From CAWGMT01 sp963823675 (lineage in GTDB: Bacteria > Planctomycetota > Planctomycetia > Isosphaerales > Isosphaeraceae): a stretch of DNA of 64,000 bases. The translations under genes and the position numbers were made by a program. This document shows, in pieces, positions 27,009 through 35,873 of this stretch. The notes beneath the pieces were generated by a model. That model ran no database searches and was not told the origin of the DNA. It saw nothing but the letters and a program-made list of their open reading frames with translations. The stretch is from the NCBI GenBank assembly GCA_963823675.1, contig CAWGMT010000012.1:1612001-1676000 (forward strand), given 5' to 3'. How positions within the stretch are numbered: the first letter of the stretch is position 1; every line of letters starts with the position of its first letter.

Positions 27009-27281
27009 TCATGGGTGAGCAGAAGTCGAACCAAGAGCGGTGTTCCGAAGCGCGTCCATTCCCCGATCGGTCAGCCGGTACCTCCGCTGCGGTTCGCCCG
27101 GGATGGTTGTCACCAGACCGTCCCGCTCGAGTTGATTGAGGAGGTCCATCGCCTTGGTGTCGGGCGGCTCATCGGCGAACCAGCCCGGTGGAAACGCACG
27201 TTCAAACTGATACCAACCCCACTCGCCCTCGTGTTCCTCGATCAGCCGCAGCAAGGTCAGTCTCGCGGTTTGGCTCGCCAT
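27009..27281 (-). CDS. Small winged-helix-like protein
   Basis: 90 residues from ATG 27281 (MASQTARLTLLRLIEEHEGEWGWYQFERAF). The layout looks like a winged helix: a first helix, a helix-turn-helix from AMDLLNQLERDGLVTTIPGE, and the wing RRYRLTDRGMDAL. The ending RYRLTDRG is common in PadR/MarR-like small regulators. Whether it binds DNA is inference. It could regulate itself or the downstream membrane protein. Confidence 0.55.
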   Translation of the reverse strand: MASQTARLTLLRLIEEHEGEWGWYQFERAFPPGWFADEPPDTKAMDLLNQLERDGLVTTIPGEPQRRYRLTDRGMDALRNTALGSTSAHP

Positions 27282-27329
27282 TCTCGATCTCGCCCCTTGC
27301 AATGCGACGCAACCTGCTGAGCATGACCT

Positions 27330-27597
27330 GATTCGCCTCGTCATTGCCAAACCGGCCAATGTGCCACTTCACCGAGTCGATGCCACGGTCGGTGACTCTG
27401 AGGGAAGGCACGGCCCAGATAAGGAGACGGGGCTCGGTTTCGTGGCTATCGGCCAGAAAACGTGGCCGGCTCATGGTGCCGCCGAGCCGTGAACCTTGCT
27501 GGAACGCGATCACGACAGGGTCACGCGAAACGCCCAGCGAGCCCACTCGCAGCGCACCCTGGGAATCCTATTCCACGTATCTCTTTGATGAGATCAT
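27330..27597 (-). pseudogene. Possible relic of a DUF433/DUF5615-type toxin-antitoxin pair
   Basis: On the minus strand, ATG 27597 opens MISSKRYVE, then TAG, then in the same frame DSQGALRVGSLGVSRDPVVIAFQQGSRL, which resembles the start of DUF433 antitoxins. Without a gap comes MSRPRFLADSHE (ATG 27474), which resembles the start of DUF5615 PIN-like toxins. Neither continues as expected. The likeness is by eye and weak; this may be a fused, decayed module or chance. Confidence 0.25.
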
Positions 27598-27730
27598 GCT
27601 TTCCTCCGAACCCAGATTCGCGGACGCTCGGGCCGATCCAAAGGTCATTCTACCAGCGCGGGGCAATGCCTGGTATGTTTGGTTATCATGTGGTTTGAGT
27701 CGAACCTCCGAATCATTCGCGAGCAAAACG

Positions 27731-28651
27731 ATGCAGCCTGATACACCGACGAAGACGGACGATTATCTGCCTCTCGCGGCCGAAGCGGGGACGTCATCAC
27801 TGCGACCTTCGTCCGCGTTGGTCGAGGTCGACCTGGCCGCACTGTCTCATCGGGGCAAGGTCAGGCCAAACAATGAAGATAACTTCCTGGTCGTCCGCTT
27901 CGGCCGTTTTCTCGAGACGCTCTCGACCAGCCTGGCGGATGGCGACGTTCCGAGCCAGTTCGGGGATACCGGCTATGGAATCGCTGTGGCCGACGGGATG
28001 GGCGGCATGGCAGGCGGAGAGGTCGCGAGCCGGCTAGCCATCATCCTGCTTCTCAATCTCGTCCTGGATACATCCGACTGGATCATGGGACGAGACGACT
28101 CCGACGTGGAGGAGGTGATCCGCCGGGCGGCCCGACGCTTTGGTGCCGTCAACGAGGCGGTCATCGAGCAGGCGCGGCACCAGCCGGAACTCTGGGGGAT
28201 GGGCACGACGCTCACCATGGCGGCGAGCCTTGGCACAGACCTGTTCATTGCCCACGTCGGCGACTCGCCCGTATTTCTCCTCCGCGGCGGCAAGCTGCTC
28301 AAGCTGACCCGCGACCATACGGTGGCCCAGGAGATGGCCGACCATGCTTCGACTCCCGTGCAGGACGTTCCCGCCCGCTTCCGGCACGTGTTGACCCATG
28401 CCATCGGAATCCGCGGCACCGGCAGCGACCCCGACATCCGGCGCTTCCGGCTGGCCGGCGGCGATCGCTTGCTCCTTTGTACCGACGGTCTGACGGACAT
28501 GGTCGAGGAGGATGCGATTGCACAGGAACTCGGGCGCGGGGCTTCGTCGGCGGAGACATGCCAGGCCCTGGTCAACCTGGCCCTGAAAGGCGGCGGCAAA
28601 GACAACGTGACGGTCGTCGTGGGCCGGTATGAGATCGCCGCGGGGGCTTGA
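27731..28651 (+). CDS. PP2C-type Ser/Thr protein phosphatase
   Basis: 306 residues from ATG 27731 (MQPDTPTKTDDYL); the open frame extends far upstream but without family text. The PP2C fold is plain: LSHRGKVRPNNEDNFLV (first metal Asp region), GIAVADGMGGMAGGEVAS (the DGMGG motif), GMGTTLTMA, FIAHVGDSPVFLLRGG, LLLCTDGLTDMV and GGKDNVTVVVGRYE with the last metal Asp. These enzymes remove phosphate from Ser/Thr of proteins with Mn2+ or Mg2+ and oppose kinases such as those at 15665 and the window's right end. No membrane helix, so it is cytoplasmic. Confidence 0.88.
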   Translation: MQPDTPTKTDDYLPLAAEAGTSSLRPSSALVEVDLAALSHRGKVRPNNEDNFLVVRFGRFLETLSTSLADGDVPSQFGDTGYGIAVADGMGGMAGGEVASRLAIILLLNLVLDTSDWIMGRDDSDVEEVIRRAARRFGAVNEAVIEQARHQPELWGMGTTLTMAASLGTDLFIAHVGDSPVFLLRGGKLLKLTRDHTVAQEMADHASTPVQDVPARFRHVLTHAIGIRGTGSDPDIRRFRLAGGDRLLLCTDGLTDMVEEDAIAQELGRGASSAETCQALVNLALKGGGKDNVTVVVGRYEIAAGA

Positions 28652-28743
28652 GCGCACGGACGAACCGGCCGAATCCAAAACGACCGTCCATCAATCCTGT
28701 TTGCTCGCCTGCCAGCGGTCGGCGACGTCAAGAAGGCGGGCTA

Positions 28744-28853
28744 ATGGATTCTTTCCGCTGAACTTCTCCGCAAGATGCGCGCATCTTGCGATCGCCGGAC
28801 GGAGCCGGCTCCTACAAAAGCACGTGCCGCTGCGCCGCTGTAGGAGGGGGCTC
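28744..28853 (+). repeat. Dispersed intergenic repeat, copy 2, with large stem-loop
   Basis: This lies within the gene-free interval 28652-28983. Bases 28744-28815 resemble the minus strand of 5684-5758. It contains the 16-base palindrome AAGATGCGCGCATCTT (28772-28787). Next, GAGCCGGCTCCTAC (28802-28815) can pair with GTAGGAGGGGGCTC (28840-28853), 12 of 14 positions, over a 24-base loop. Nothing else is recognised in the interval. Confidence 0.6.
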
Positions 28854-28983
28854 TGTCCCCCGATCTGTTGGTTGCGGCTATGCCGCGCTGGCCGCTGCGC
28901 AACAATAAGTGTCGCCTTGCGCGGAACGAAGGACGACTCTTCCGCTAACTTATTTCTGCCCAGATCCTGACCATCGCCGCGGC

Positions 28984-29991
28984 TCAATGGCGAATCTGTT
29001 TCTCGATCCGGCCGGCGGCGTCGGCCAGCGAGCGGTGGAGTTGTTCGAATTGCGCTGCTTCGAGATGGCGGCTCTGGCCCTTGACGAGCGCCAGGAACTG
29101 CTCGATCTCCTTGGGCTTGAGCGGGTAGCCGATGTTGCCGTCGGGGCCGTCGGCCGTGGCCAGCGCCTTGCCCTTGGGGTCGAGGATGGTGTACCAGGGA
29201 ATCCCGCCCGAGTTGGCGGAGCGGTAATGCTTCAGGACCTCATTGCCGCCGTTCATGCGATCGATGTCGATCTTGGTAACGACAAAATCGCGGTCCAGGA
29301 TTGCGGCCACGTCGGCCTGTGCAAGCCAGTCTTCGAGCCTATGGCACCAGCCGCACCACGGTGCGCCGAAGATGAGAAAGACACGCTTATCGCTGGCCGA
29401 CGCGCGGGAGAGGGCTTCCTCAAGAACGACTTTGGCGTCGGCGTGCGGGGCCGCGGAGCCGGTCAGAAAGTCCAGGACGCGCTTGGGGTCGTGATGGTCG
29501 CCCGTTTCAAGGACGTCGGTCGGCTGCGCCTTCGTGAGCTTGGCGTCGGCGTCGAGCACCGCCAGGAAGGGGTAACCGAACGGTTTCTTCCGTTCTTCCG
29601 GTGTGAGCGCGGCCTTGCAGGTTTCAAGCAGCGAACTGGCGTTCGGCGATGCGATGTTGACCATGACGACCAGATATTCGTTGGACAGGGTCTTCCTGAT
29701 CTCGGGGTCGCTGGCAAAGAGATCGTGCAGCTTGTGGCACCAGCCGCACGATTCGAAGCCGAACATGAGCAAGATGCGCTTGTTTTCCTTTTTCGCGCGT
29801 TCGGAGGCCTTTGCAACGTCAACCTTCGGGTCGGCCGCCTTGTCGTAGATGGCGGCGCGCGGTTGACGACTCGCGGAATTGGGCTGGGTTGCGGGCTTTT
29901 GCTGCGCGGCGAATGCGGCTCCCAATCCCAACGCGAGGGCCAGGGCCGCTGGCCAGACTTTCCTGGGATCGCCGGTGATTACGCTCATCAT
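28984..29991 (-). CDS. Exported protein with two thioredoxin domains
   Basis: 335 residues with a signal peptide (VWPAALALALGLGAAFAAQQ). Two thioredoxin-fold domains follow in tandem, each with the redox motif CGWC: FESCGWCHKL near residue 80 and APWCGWCHRL near 215. The first domain resembles DUF255/thioredoxin_7-type folds, the second DsbD-gamma or thioredoxin-like domains; cis-Pro candidates are visible (GYPF and GIPW). The protein probably reduces or rearranges disulfides in the periplasm. Both Cys pairs are complete. No membrane electron-transfer partner (DsbD/CcdA) is nearby, so its electron donor is unknown. Confidence 0.75.
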   Translation of the reverse strand: MMSVITGDPRKVWPAALALALGLGAAFAAQQKPATQPNSASRQPRAAIYDKAADPKVDVAKASERAKKENKRILLMFGFESCGWCHKLHDLFASDPEIRKTLSNEYLVVMVNIASPNASSLLETCKAALTPEERKKPFGYPFLAVLDADAKLTKAQPTDVLETGDHHDPKRVLDFLTGSAAPHADAKVVLEEALSRASASDKRVFLIFGAPWCGWCHRLEDWLAQADVAAILDRDFVVTKIDIDRMNGGNEVLKHYRSANSGGIPWYTILDPKGKALATADGPDGNIGYPLKPKEIEQFLALVKGQSRHLEAAQFEQLHRSLADAAGRIEKQIRH

Positions 29992-30133
29992 GGCAGGCTC
30001 CTCTCGATGCGAGCGAATTTGGATCTGTTGGAGTACCGAAATCCGAACGAGCTGCTGAATGAAACGTTATCCGTTTCTCGTGACGAGGACAACTGTCTTG
30101 AGGGGTTCGCGCCCAAGACTTATTGCGGAACGC

Positions 30134-31099
30134 TCACGGTGCATCCCGGAAGAAATCGATGACGCTCTGGAGGATTTGGTCGAGCGATTTCGTTGGCCGG
30201 TAGCCGGTCAAGCGGTTGACCTTGCTGATATCAGGCACCCTGCGCGGCATGTCTTCGAAGCCTTCTCCATAGGCTTGTTCGTAGGGGATCGAGACGATCT
30301 CGGAGCTCGAGCCCGTGAGCGACTTGACTCGTTCCGCCAGCGCCCGGATCGTCACCTCCTCGCTCGAGCCGACGTTGAAGACCTCGCCGACGGCCGCGGG
30401 ATGCTCCATCAAGGCGACCAGGGCGCTCACGACGTCGCCGACTGCGGCAAAGCAGCGTGATTGCTCGCCGCTGCCATGGATCGTGATCGGACGGCCTGTC
30501 AGGGCCTGCTTGATGAACGTCGGCACGACCATCCCGTACTGGCCGGTCTGGCGCGGGCCGACGGTGTTGAACAGCCGCGCAATTACCGTCGGCAGCTTGC
30601 GCTCGCGCCAGTACGCCAGGGCGAGGAATTCGTCGATCGCCTTGGAACACGCATAGCTCCACCGTCCGCGCGAGGTCGGGCCCAGCACCAGGTTGCCATC
30701 CTCACGAAACGGGACCTGGTCGCTCAGTCCGTAGACTTCCGACGTGGATGCGATCAGGACCTTTTTCTTTTTCTTGTTGGCCTTGGCCAGCACGACCTCG
30801 GTGCCGTGGACGTTGGTCTCGATCGTCCGCACCGGGCTCTCGACGATCAGGCGCACCCCCACGGCTGCCGCCAGGTGGAAGACCACGTCGCACTGATCGA
30901 CCAATTCGGCCACCGTCGGCCCATGATGGACGCTCTCGATCGTGTACTGGAAGCGCGGATTGCCGCGCAGGTGGCGAATATTGTCGATGCTTCCGGTTGA
31001 CAGGTCGTCGAGGACGAAAACCTCATCTCCACGCGCAATGTACGCGTCGGCCAGATGTGAGCCGATGAAGCCCGCGCCGCCCGTGATCAGCACCCGCAT
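30134..31099 (-). CDS. NAD-dependent sugar-nucleotide epimerase/dehydratase (extended SDR)
   Basis: 321 residues. The N-terminus MRVLITGGAGFIGSHLADAYIARGDEV holds the G-x-x-G-x-x-G NAD loop; the acceptor Asp is in VLDDLSTG. Catalytic pieces are TSEVYG (Ser/Thr) and YACSKAIDE (Tyr-x-x-x-Lys). The text TVGPRQTGQYGMVVPTFI and DVVSALVALME is typical of UDP-glucuronate decarboxylase or UDP-glucose 4-epimerase subfamilies. Product would feed cell-envelope polysaccharide. Which reaction it performs cannot be fixed from motifs. The run KKKKK around residue 110 is unusual for the fold. Confidence 0.82.
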   Translation of the reverse strand: MRVLITGGAGFIGSHLADAYIARGDEVFVLDDLSTGSIDNIRHLRGNPRFQYTIESVHHGPTVAELVDQCDVVFHLAAAVGVRLIVESPVRTIETNVHGTEVVLAKANKKKKKVLIASTSEVYGLSDQVPFREDGNLVLGPTSRGRWSYACSKAIDEFLALAYWRERKLPTVIARLFNTVGPRQTGQYGMVVPTFIKQALTGRPITIHGSGEQSRCFAAVGDVVSALVALMEHPAAVGEVFNVGSSEEVTIRALAERVKSLTGSSSEIVSIPYEQAYGEGFEDMPRRVPDISKVNRLTGYRPTKSLDQILQSVIDFFRDAP

Positions 31100-31346
31100 G
31101 ATTCTTGGTTCCTTGAAAGTCGATCGTGCGCGTCGAGCGCACCGTCAATAGCGACTTGATTATACAGCGAAACCCTCTGTGGCGATCCGCCTTGGCGATC
31201 CGCCCGGCAGCGCGGCAAAGCCCGAGCGCGGCGAAAACCAGCCGCTCAGCAATCCGCTTGGCTATGGTAACCTAAGTGGGACCGCAAAACCGCTTGCGTG
31301 GAGGGTCGGGGTCGCCGGCATCAAGAGGTACGCCGGTCGCCGCATC

Positions 31347-31390
31347 TGATCGGTCCGACCAGTCGGATCGGTCGGATCCGCCGGATCGGA
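31347..31390. repeat. GGTCGGATC short tandem repeat, copy 1
   Basis: Within the gene-free interval 31100-31491, imperfect units of GATCGGTCG/GGTCGGATC follow one another. The same unit in a more regular array occurs at 37486-37529. Nothing else is recognised in the interval, which must carry the epimerase and isochorismatase promoters. Confidence 0.6.
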
Positions 31391-31491
31391 CGCGGCGGCC
31401 GGCCTACGTGGCTGCTCCACCGGTTCCACGAGGTGGCTTGCTGAAGTTATACGCCCCAACGCCGCCGCCCAACCGTCGAGGGCCAATCGCC

Positions 31492-32097
31492 ATGCCCGAA
31501 GGCCGCCTTGTATTCGTCGATATCGACACCCAGCGCGACTTTCTGGAGCCCGCCGGCGCGCTCTCTATCCCCGGGTCGGACGCGATCATTGCCAACCTCG
31601 GCCGCCTGACGCAGTTTGCACTCGGTCATCAGATCCCGATCCTGGCGACGGCCTGCTGCCACGAGCCCGACGATCCCGAGCTCAAGCGGTTCCCGGCTCA
31701 CTGCATGCGCGGAAGCACCGGGGAAAAGCGGTTGGCCGCAACGGACGTGGCAGGGTCGGTCGTCCTCGCCGTTGGTGAGCGGCTGACGGGCGAGATTCCG
31801 CTGCATCTCACTGTGCAGAAACGGGAGATCGACGTTTTCACCAGGCCCGATTTCGCAGAGCTGATCGCGCGCTATAACCAGGCTCGGCCCACCTTCGTGG
31901 TCTACGGAGTCGCTACGGATTATTGCGTGAGCGCTGCCGTCATCGGGCTTTTGAACGCGGGTTGCCGGGTCGCAATCGTCGCCGACGCGATCCGGGCAAT
32001 CGATGTGGCGATGGAACCGGCGGTCTTGACCGAGCTGGTGAACCGGGGCGCTCTGTTGACCATAACCGACGTCATCTGTCGCTTGCGGGAGCGTTGA
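31492..32097 (+). CDS. Isochorismatase-fold cysteine hydrolase (nicotinamidase-like)
   Basis: 201 residues from ATG 31492 (MPEGRLVFVDIDTQRDF); the frame upstream to 31276 crosses the short tandem repeat and is not coding-like. The catalytic triad is visible: Asp in VDIDTQRDF, Lys near the middle (VQKREIDVF region) and Cys in YGVATDYCVSAAV. PILATACCHEPDD and the His/Asp pair may supply a metal site as in nicotinamidases. Members hydrolyse amides or vinyl ethers such as nicotinamide, isochorismate or ureidoglycolate derivatives. The substrate is open. Confidence 0.75.
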   Translation: MPEGRLVFVDIDTQRDFLEPAGALSIPGSDAIIANLGRLTQFALGHQIPILATACCHEPDDPELKRFPAHCMRGSTGEKRLAATDVAGSVVLAVGERLTGEIPLHLTVQKREIDVFTRPDFAELIARYNQARPTFVVYGVATDYCVSAAVIGLLNAGCRVAIVADAIRAIDVAMEPAVLTELVNRGALLTITDVICRLRER

Positions 32098-33171
32098 CAG
32101 GCCCAAAGCCAGGGCGGCCGGGCGATTCGTTTTCCCCCCTTGCGAAGGGGGCGGTGGGTGGGTGGGGTGAGTGGCGTCGTGTTCGGCGCGGGTCTCCTGA
32201 CCCCGCCGGAGAGCCTGACCGAGGGTCTCGCGCCCCACCCCAGGGCTTGGGCTTTATCGGCATTCGTGCTGTCAAAGCACACTCCGAAGGACGGAGACCT
32301 GTCCTCGGCTCTTTCAAGGGCAGTTTTTTTGATTTTCGCAGGGATGCAGGCGGTCACTTCTGACAGCGCGATCGGTGACCATCTGGATACTGTCCAAGCG
32401 GCCAGATTACCCGCCGTCCAACACTTCCTTACTTCGGGGGATCGCGTTCATCTCAGGGTCGATCTGGGACAGAGCCAATCGGGTAACTCAAGCCTGTCAC
32501 CTCGAGCGTGTCGCATCGAAAACACGACCGCCGAATTGGCCGTATCGGAGATTTTACCGATCACCTCTGTCCATGCCCCTCGATACTTCGGTGGACGATC
32601 CCTCACGGGTCGCGAAGGTCTCGGTGCGGAAGGTGGCAGGACAGATCGGTGGCCTCAGATTACCGCGATCCAATCGCGCATAATCCTCCTTTTCTAAATG
32701 TACTATAATATTGTAACATAAACATTACAATTGTCGCACGCGACTTCTCGCGGCAACCCATTGAAGGGCGTTCGCCCTGATGACACTTCCTTGTCTTGGT
32801 TCGCGGATCCAAGGGGATTTCGTCTCCTCGGTTCGCGAGAATATAGTTCAGTCGTGAATTGCCCGGCGGCCTTGGTTTACGGTATCCTGAAAGAGTCTGG
32901 GCGGAGGATAGGGCAACGCGGGGACGCGACCCGAGCGCCGTCCCAGGGGCCAAGACCGGAAGGAGCGGCACGATGCCGCTCGCCGGCTTTCCGGGATTGG
33001 CCCCAAAGCGATAAATCCATCCACAGTCTTTGTTGCAATCGCCTAACACGCCAGCCAACGTTCTATCTCCCGCTTTCACCAGGGTAATCCGGGTTCGCTG
33101 TCGCGCCCGCCCGACAGTCATGCCCGGTCGTCTGTCCCTGGCAATCCCCGCCGGCGTCGCTCTCAAAAACC
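32098..33171. other. Gene-free interval left of IS110 transposase, with repeats
   Basis: About 1070 bases without a convincing gene. It has a CCCCCTTGCGAAGGGGG hairpin near 32135-32151, related to the elements at 57621, 57751 and 57977. At 32190-32206 it has the inverted copy of the sequence GCGGGGTCAGGAGACCC found at 34611-34627. An AT-rich patch at 32691-32735 contains TTGTAA-N8-TTACAA (32711-32730), unusual for this GC-rich DNA. One end of the IS element should lie near 33100-33171. Confidence 0.4.
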
Positions 33172-34500
33172 TCAGGCTTGTACGTCCGCCGCTTTGTGCT
33201 TGACCTTTATTTGGGTCGGCAGCTCCGTCGAGTTGCCGACTCGCTTGCAGATGCGCCCAAATAATCGTCGGGGCTTGAACTCCTGGTTGTCGATTCCAAC
33301 GTGGTAGAGCGCCACAGCCAGCTTACGCATCACGGCCACGACCGCGATCCGGGCATCATCCTCATTGCGGGCCTTCTTGGCCTCGTACCAGGGACGCACG
33401 CCGGACTTTTGTATCAGACGCAGCACGGCGAAATAGAGCCACTGCCGAGACCGAGCGCTGCCGCGCTTGCTGATCCGCAATCGCCCCTTGTACTGGCCGC
33501 TGCTCCGCTCCACCAAGTTCAGACCCATCGCTTTGCGATAGGCGGCCGCGGCATGATAGTTCCGCGGGTCACCCGTGCTCGTCCACAACACACACGCCGT
33601 GGGCACGCCCACTACCTTGCCCTGGGCTTGGAGCACCACGTTCCCAGCGGCCAGGTCGTACAACCGCCGGTTCGCACGCTGGCCCTCCGCTCGGGCCGCC
33701 AGCGCCTGCTGGGCGTAATCACGGATTTGACGCTGCTGCCACTCCGCGGCACGAACGCCGACGCTCGAACCAGCACTGACCACCAGTTGCTTGATCTTCT
33801 TCGGCTCGAGGAACCTCCCGCCCCAGCGGGCCAACTGCTGCGCCGCTTGGGGGTCCGCGGCCAATGCCTGGGGGCTCCCATAATGCTTCAATGCCCGCAA
33901 TAACGTCACCGACGACAGCTTCAAGACCTGCGTCGCTTCCGGCCAGTGACGTCCCACAAGTCCCTCCAAGCGTCCTTGCCAGATCGTCAGCTCCTGCCGG
34001 TGGGCCACCATCCATTCCACCCAGTATGCCAGTTCCTGCTCCCAGGCATCCGGCGGCCGGTAGTCCCACGGCATTGACTTGCCCAAAGCCGCCAGCTCGG
34101 CAACGACCGCCGCATCTTTGCCGTCGTGTTGCGAGGGTACGCCGTCGAACACCTCGGCATAGTCGTGTGACGCCTTGTTGCCCACCCGCTCCACTTTGAT
34201 CTCGTTGTCGGCCAATGCTTGCCGCAACGAGTCTCCATACGTCCCCGACGACTCCATCGCCACCACCAACTTCCGGCCGACGCTCATCCGCTTGACGAGC
34301 GAGACCAGGTTGGGAATCTCCATTGGGTTGTCGGCGCGGCAAGGGCGCTCGAAGCGACCATCGGCCCAGCGACACACTGCCCATAAGGTAAGCTTGCCCA
34401 CGTCCACTCCCACTGTGATGCCCAAGCCGTCTCTGCCCCGTGCGATCTCGTCCCAAATCACGTCGTTGACGCGCGTCGCCCGGTATGCTCTGCTGTTCAT
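33172..34500 (-). mobile_element. IS110-family transposase (DEDD recombinase)
   Basis: 442 residues, ATG at 34500. The N-terminal RuvC-like DEDD domain is clear: ITVGVDVGKLTLW (first Asp), VVAMESSGTYGDSL (Glu), and SQHDGKDAAVVAELAAL (the two Asp region). The C-terminal Transposase_20 part has VPTACVLWTSTGDPRNYHAAAAYRKAMGLN and SKRGSARSRQWLYFAVLRLI, with the conserved Ser recombinase region of this family. IS110 elements insert without long target duplications and usually lack strong terminal inverted repeats, so I cannot fix the ends. The gene is intact and may be active. It separates the isochorismatase from the HD-domain gene. Confidence 0.88.
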
Positions 34501-34700
34501 GGGGATGACCTCCTACAAACGCGGTTGCGAAATCAAAACACCTTCGCTTTTACCGCCTATCGAGGCATCCCCACCACTTCTTCTATAGCCAACTTCGGTC
34601 GGCCGTTCGTGCGGGGTCAGGAGACCCACGCACAACAAATTCCTGGGGAGCGTAGCAAAAGTGCATACCCCAAAACGTCCTCCAAAACCGTGTCAATCGC
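34501..34700 (-). other. Candidate non-coding left end of the IS110 element
   Basis: This stretch is upstream of the transposase start. In IS110-subgroup elements, the 5' non-coding end encodes a structured bridge RNA that pairs with target and donor DNA. No structure was computed here. The 17-base sequence at 34611-34627 is also found inverted at 32190-32206, so the true element boundary may fall before it. Confidence 0.3.
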
Positions 34701-34814
34701 AACTTGGCGTCAGCCAGCCTCGCCCTCCCGGCGACGAACGGAACGGGCGTGGCTCATTCCGCCTTATCGATTGGTGCGGATCGCGTTAGAATCGAGGGCA
34801 GGAGTCAACCGCGA

Positions 34815-35636
34815 ATGCACGACCGATATCGAAGCCGTTTCCGGCTGACGGCGGCAACGAACCGGCTACGTCAACAGATCGCTCTGGAGGCCGCCCGCCG
34901 GCTATTGCCGGCTCTGGCGCCGAAAGAGGATGAACCGGCGACCGACTGGCTGGAAGCGGCCGGCTCGAATGACCTGTACACGGCCAAGAGAAAGGCCGCG
35001 GCCGTCCTGGGCCATCGCGTCCGGCCGGGAGACCTTCCTTCCGACGCCGAGGTCCGCCAGCAACTGCTTGCGCTCTGGCGCACACGCGGGTGCCAGCAGT
35101 CCGTTGGCGACGCGGCTGCCGACCAAGGGGAAGATGAAGCCATCGCTGCGCTGGCCGATCATCTCGACCGGTTTGCGATCTACAAGATGCGGCTGCTTCC
35201 GCTCGAGGCGATCAAGCAGAACCCGAAGTTCCATCCCGAAGGAGACGCGCTCTACCACAGCCTGCAAGTCTTCGAGCTGGCGCGCAACGCGCGTCCGTAC
35301 GACGAAGAGTTTCTGCTGGCGGCGCTCTTGCACGACGTCGGCAAGGCGATCGATCTGCAAGACCACGTTGCCGCCGGATTGCACGCGCTGCGGGGCACCG
35401 TCACCGAGCGCACTTCCTGGCTGATCGAGCATCACATGGACCTGTTGTCCAGCCGCGAGCGGCCGGTTCCGCCCCGGCTGAAACGCGAGCTGGAGGCTTC
35501 CGAGTATTTCGAGGACCTCACGCTCTTGCGCGAGCTCGACGACGCCGGCCGCGTGCCGGGGATGCAAGTCGCAACCATCAACGAGGTCCTGGCCTATCTG
35601 CTCAACCTCGAGAACGAAGCATACCTGGAGGAATAA
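34815..35636 (+). CDS. HD-domain protein
   Basis: 273 residues from ATG 34815 (MHDRYRSRFRLTAATNRLRQQ); GGAG sits at about 34800. The frame upstream to 34704 crosses the IS-adjacent region. The HD motif is LLAALLHDVGKAID near residue 178, with the preceding His in YHSLQVFELA and a following His/Asp (IEHHMDLL, LRELDDAGR), so a metal-dependent phosphohydrolase is likely. The first 140 residues are helical and not recognised; they may bind nucleotide or tRNA-like substrates. The C-terminus ends EVLAYLLNLENEAYLEE. It is next to the IS element and otherwise isolated. Confidence 0.7.
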   Translation: MHDRYRSRFRLTAATNRLRQQIALEAARRLLPALAPKEDEPATDWLEAAGSNDLYTAKRKAAAVLGHRVRPGDLPSDAEVRQQLLALWRTRGCQQSVGDAAADQGEDEAIAALADHLDRFAIYKMRLLPLEAIKQNPKFHPEGDALYHSLQVFELARNARPYDEEFLLAALLHDVGKAIDLQDHVAAGLHALRGTVTERTSWLIEHHMDLLSSRERPVPPRLKRELEASEYFEDLTLLRELDDAGRVPGMQVATINEVLAYLLNLENEAYLEE

Positions 35637-35873
35637 GGCAGCGAAACGAGGACGCAGCGAATCTCTGACCGCACTGCGAGCCGGATCAGGACCGAGACAA
35701 CCCGGAGTCATGAACCACGAATCACACGAATCTTACGAATGGGAGAGCGGCCTTGTGGTGATTGTCCAACGATCTAGTCGTGATTGTGGCTCGTCACAAT
35801 CCTCGACGATCCAGGTTTCGGTCTTCATTCGTTAGATTCGTTTTCTTCGTGGTTGACCTCTCACCCTTGCACC

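Noticed and set aside
32660..33166. 168-codon minus-strand ORF beside the IS element
   Set aside because: No family text, Arg/Gly-rich, spans the AT-rich patch; not supported as a gene.
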